From contig JAPLKA010000055.1 in the NCBI GenBank assembly GCA_026388315.1, positions 168,891-232,890 of the forward strand: a DNA stretch of 64,000 bases, in the 5' to 3' direction. The notes beneath the pieces are model-generated. The model made no database searches, was not told where the DNA came from, and worked only from the letters and a program-made list of their open reading frames with translations. The translations under genes and the position numbers were made by a program. Positions 61,693 to 64,000 of the stretch are shown here, piece by piece; positions within the stretch are counted from its first letter, which is position 1; the number at the start of each line of letters is the position of its first letter. Origin of the DNA: Pseudomonadota bacterium (GTDB lineage: Bacteria; Desulfobacterota; Syntrophorhabdia; Syntrophorhabdales; Syntrophorhabdaceae).

Positions 61693-63429
61693 ATGTCAAA
61701 CAAATCAATCATTGAAATACTGGAAGAGATTGGTACGCTTCTTGAGATAAAGGATGATAATCCATTTAAAACAAGGGCTTACTATAATGCTGCGAAAACG
61801 CTTTCCGGAATAGATAACCTTGAAGAGATAATAAAAAGCAAAAGACTCAGGGAGATAAAAGGGATCGGAGAAGCGCTTTCAAAGAAGATTGAGGAATACA
61901 GCGAAACAGGAAGGATGGAATACTATGAGGATTTGAAAAAAGAAATCCCCCCGTCACTCCTGGAACTTACGGGCATACCGAATCTGGGTCCAAAAAAGAT
62001 TAAGGTGTTATATGATGAACTCGGAATTACCAATGTGGGCGAGCTTGAATATGCCTGCAAGGAGAACCGTCTCATTGTCCTTCCCGGTTTTGGGGAAAAG
62101 ACCCAGGAGAAAATATTAAAGGGTATTGAATTTGTCAAAAGGCATCAGGGCGAGTTTTTATTTGGTGATGTTTATCCGGCGGCGGAGAACATCAGAGATA
62201 AATTCACAACCATAGTGAAGCCGCAATTCGTAGAGGTATGCGGCAGTATTCGACGCAGGAAAGAAATTGCGAAGGATATTGATATCCTCGTGGGCGGGGA
62301 AGATCATGAACGTATTTCATCATATTTTATATCAATGCCTGAGGTAAGCGAAGTATTGCTGAAAGGCGATACAAAGACATCGTGCCGTCTGCAGTCCGGC
62401 GTAGAGGTTGATTTAAGGGTGGTAAGCGAATCTGAATTTCCGTTTGCCCTTATGTATTTTACGGGAAGCAAAGAACACAACGTGAGGCTTCGGGGTATTG
62501 CGAAGAAAAAGGGATGGAAGCTGAGCGAGTACGGTCTTTTCGAGGAAGAGAAACCCATACCATTGAAGAACGAAGAAGAGATTTATCGGGCGCTGGGCCT
62601 TGCGTATATCCCGCCTGAATTAAGGGAGGATATGGGCGAGATAGAAGCAGCAGAAAACGGGAGGCTCCCTGACCTGGTGACACTTGAGGATATAAAAGGC
62701 ACATTTCACATTCACACTGAATTCAGCGATGGGGTTGATTCGATTGAGAAGATGGCCGATACCGCAAAAAAGATGGGTCTTTCGTATATCGGCATTTCAG
62801 ACCACAGCAAGAGCGCCTACTATGCTGGGGGACTCAAGGTGGATGAGGTTTTAAGACAATGGGAAATTATTGACAGATTGAACGGGAAGGATAGGGATTT
62901 TTACATATTCAAAGGCATCGAAAGCGACATTCAACCGGACGGGAGCCTTGATTACGAAGAGGAAGTTCTGAAGGGCTTTGATTTTATCATTGCCTCCATT
63001 CATTCTAACTTCAATCTTAAAAGGGCTGACCAGGAAAAGAGGATATTGAGGGCGCTTGAGAATCCCTATACCACAATGCTTGGACACCCGACGGGACGCC
63101 TCCTGCTTTCAAGAGATGGATACGATGTAGATATGAGAACCATCATAGACGGGGCGGCGGAATACAATGTTATTATTGAGCTGAATGCAAGCCCGTACAG
63201 GTTCGACATAGACTGGAGATACATGAAGTACACAAAGGAGAAAGGCGTCATGATTTCAATCAATCCGGATGCCCACGCAACTGGCGGTCTTGCTGAGATA
63301 TTCTACGGTATCGGGATTGCGAGAAAGGGATGGCAGGAAAAGAAAGATATACTCAATACGCGAACTGCCTCAGAAATAAAGGATATATTCAAAAATAGAA
63401 AGATCGGCATATTTCATAAATCTAAATAA
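61693..63429 (+). CDS. polX: DNA polymerase X / PHP-domain protein
   Basis: A 578-residue family-X DNA polymerase for base-excision or end repair. Order: N-terminal 8-kDa-like domain with HhH motifs (LREIKGIGEALSKKIEEY, LTGIPNLGPKKIKVLY, LPGFGEKTQEKIL), the polymerase core with CGSIRRRKEIAKDIDILV holding two catalytic Asp residues and VEVDLRVV with the third, and a C-terminal PHP phosphoesterase domain (FHIHTEFSDG, YIGISDHSKSA, SINPDAHAT), expected to give 3'-5' exonuclease or phosphatase activity with metal ions. Length is normal for bacterial PolX. The first ATG lacks a strong ribosome binding site. Confidence 0.94.
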   Translation: MSNKSIIEILEEIGTLLEIKDDNPFKTRAYYNAAKTLSGIDNLEEIIKSKRLREIKGIGEALSKKIEEYSETGRMEYYEDLKKEIPPSLLELTGIPNLGPKKIKVLYDELGITNVGELEYACKENRLIVLPGFGEKTQEKILKGIEFVKRHQGEFLFGDVYPAAENIRDKFTTIVKPQFVEVCGSIRRRKEIAKDIDILVGGEDHERISSYFISMPEVSEVLLKGDTKTSCRLQSGVEVDLRVVSESEFPFALMYFTGSKEHNVRLRGIAKKKGWKLSEYGLFEEEKPIPLKNEEEIYRALGLAYIPPELREDMGEIEAAENGRLPDLVTLEDIKGTFHIHTEFSDGVDSIEKMADTAKKMGLSYIGISDHSKSAYYAGGLKVDEVLRQWEIIDRLNGKDRDFYIFKGIESDIQPDGSLDYEEEVLKGFDFIIASIHSNFNLKRADQEKRILRALENPYTTMLGHPTGRLLLSRDGYDVDMRTIIDGAAEYNVIIELNASPYRFDIDWRYMKYTKEKGVMISINPDAHATGGLAEIFYGIGIARKGWQEKKDILNTRTASEIKDIFKNRKIGIFHKSK

Positions 63430-63840
63430 TCTCTACCAGTTATACGTCAATTTGTCAAATGTCAACGATTTGTTGCCCAAATCGGTTTGGCGCCGGAACA
63501 CTGTTTTGCTCTCTGCTCCCTGCGCTTTCTTACCCATGCATCGATTCGCTTCCATTCAATTTTCAAACTTGACCTGGTCTTCGAACATGAAAATTGGCCT
63601 AAACGCGACCTGGTCGCAGGCTCATTTCAGCTCATCGGCTGGGTACCCAAGAAATGCTCGAAGTCGCGACTCGCAAAAAGTTCTTCCGGCTTGCTATCTC
63701 GAATGTACCCAATGATTGTTTGGGCAACAGGCCGTCAGTGTCTGACCCTCCTGTTTTTCCCGTAACTCGTAATTGGTTTGACTAATCACGCTCTACACAC
63801 TCCGCTCCTTCCACCTTCCACCTTTCACCTTTCACTTTTT
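63430..63840. other. Gene-free stretch with repeats
   Basis: 411 bases with no convincing gene. On the minus strand a 33-codon frame between stops ending at 63627 (reading GYIRDSKPEELFASRDFEHF in part) looks protein-like and may be a gene remnant. An 18-bp repeat shared with 9285-9302 lies at 63773-63790, followed by a run of CACCTTTCACCTTTCAC-like simple sequence (about 63808-63840). Confidence 0.5.
63773..63790. repeat. 18-bp dispersed repeat, copy 2
   Basis: ttggtttgactaatcacg, identical and in the same orientation as 9285-9302. Confidence 0.7.
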
Positions 63841-64000
63841 TCACACCTGAGGTGGCTTTTTCTTCTCCGGCGCAGGTTCCGGGGCAATCGGTATCCGCAG
63901 TTCCACTAAAGCACAGAAAACATGCAGCTCATCAAGAAGCGTTACAAGGTCGGGCTTTGTGTATTTTGCAATACCCATTTCAATGCGTGATTCAAAGGAT
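63841..64000 (-). CDS. 3' end of an unidentified gene (partial at window edge)
   Basis: On the minus strand an open frame enters from the window end and stops with TGA at 63841-63843. The visible 52 residues read in part SFESRIEMGIAKYTKPDLVTLLDELHVFCALVELRIP, then a Pro/Lys-rich tail (APEPAPEKKKPPQV). It is a helical segment followed by a flexible tail; the family is not recognised, and the start lies outside the window. Confidence 0.45.
   Translation of the reverse strand, partial: SFESRIEMGIAKYTKPDLVTLLDELHVFCALVELRIPIAPEPAPEKKKPPQV

Noticed and set aside
63452..63765. Two overlapping plus-strand frames of 87 and 92 codons
   Set aside because: No ribosome site, no recognisable protein features, and they run into the repeat at 63773.

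Overview
The window looks like a chromosome segment of a Gram-negative bacterium, most likely an anaerobic deltaproteobacterium (Desulfobacterota). This is inferred from the gene set: Pal, LolC/LolD, several TolC-type outer-membrane channels, the tight order TIGR02757-rimO-lysS-lolC-lolD, a DUF1015 protein, a KamA-type aminomutase and a PHP-domain DNA polymerase X. No rRNA is present, so the placement is an inference. Most of the sequence is of moderate G+C; the block at about 34-43 kb is visibly richer in G+C.

Layout. 0-10.6 kb is core metabolism and envelope: a PfkB sugar kinase, two lipoproteins (one of them Pal), a lysine-2,3-aminomutase-like enzyme, pgsA, a lytic transglycosylase, an orphan membrane histidine kinase, glgC, and a leftward group of DUF1015, tRNA-modifying methyltransferase and polyprenyl synthase. 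10.7-15.0 kb is a small island: an intact tRNA-Phe is followed by 4.2 kb of leftward genes (RelE/Phd toxin-antitoxin, a 41-residue HTH protein, an unrecognised 298-residue protein, a TPR protein, a small membrane protein). It ends in a perfect 55-bp copy of the tRNA 3' end. No integrase is present.

15-22 kb holds an HD-domain protein and a MacAB-like efflux operon (TolC channel, adaptor, ATPase, two FtsX-type permeases). 23-30 kb holds a gamma carbonic anhydrase and a leftward CusCBA/CzcCBA-like RND operon. 30.8-43 kb holds an APC transporter, a TetR repressor and an MdtABC-like double RND pump with its own outer-membrane channel. The promoters of tetR and of the MacAB-like operon carry the same 30-bp arrangement of two tandem 14-bp palindromes in the same position relative to -35/-10, so one TetR protein probably controls both systems.

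43-52.7 kb is accessory: a MgtA-like P-type ATPase, an FMN reductase, a truncated ParB-like fragment, a PAP2 protein, a DUF5329-like protein, an ArnT-like glycosyltransferase, a PAS-GGDEF protein and an outer-membrane barrel. Two short elements bounded by inverted copies of a heptamer repeat (GAATAGT) also lie here. 52.7-63.4 kb is a rightward core operon: a TPP enzyme, a TIGR02757 protein that seems to start at ATT, rimO with an in-frame 48-bp palindromic repeat, lysS, lolC and lolD. It is followed by an EF-hand protein, a heavy-metal-binding HMA protein and DNA polymerase X. The last 0.6 kb is repeat-like filler plus the 3' end of a leftward gene.

No CRISPR array, phage structural module or recognised defence system was seen. 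The most promising unusual items are the shared TetR operator, the integrase-less tRNA-Phe island, the ATT start and the repeat inserted in rimO.
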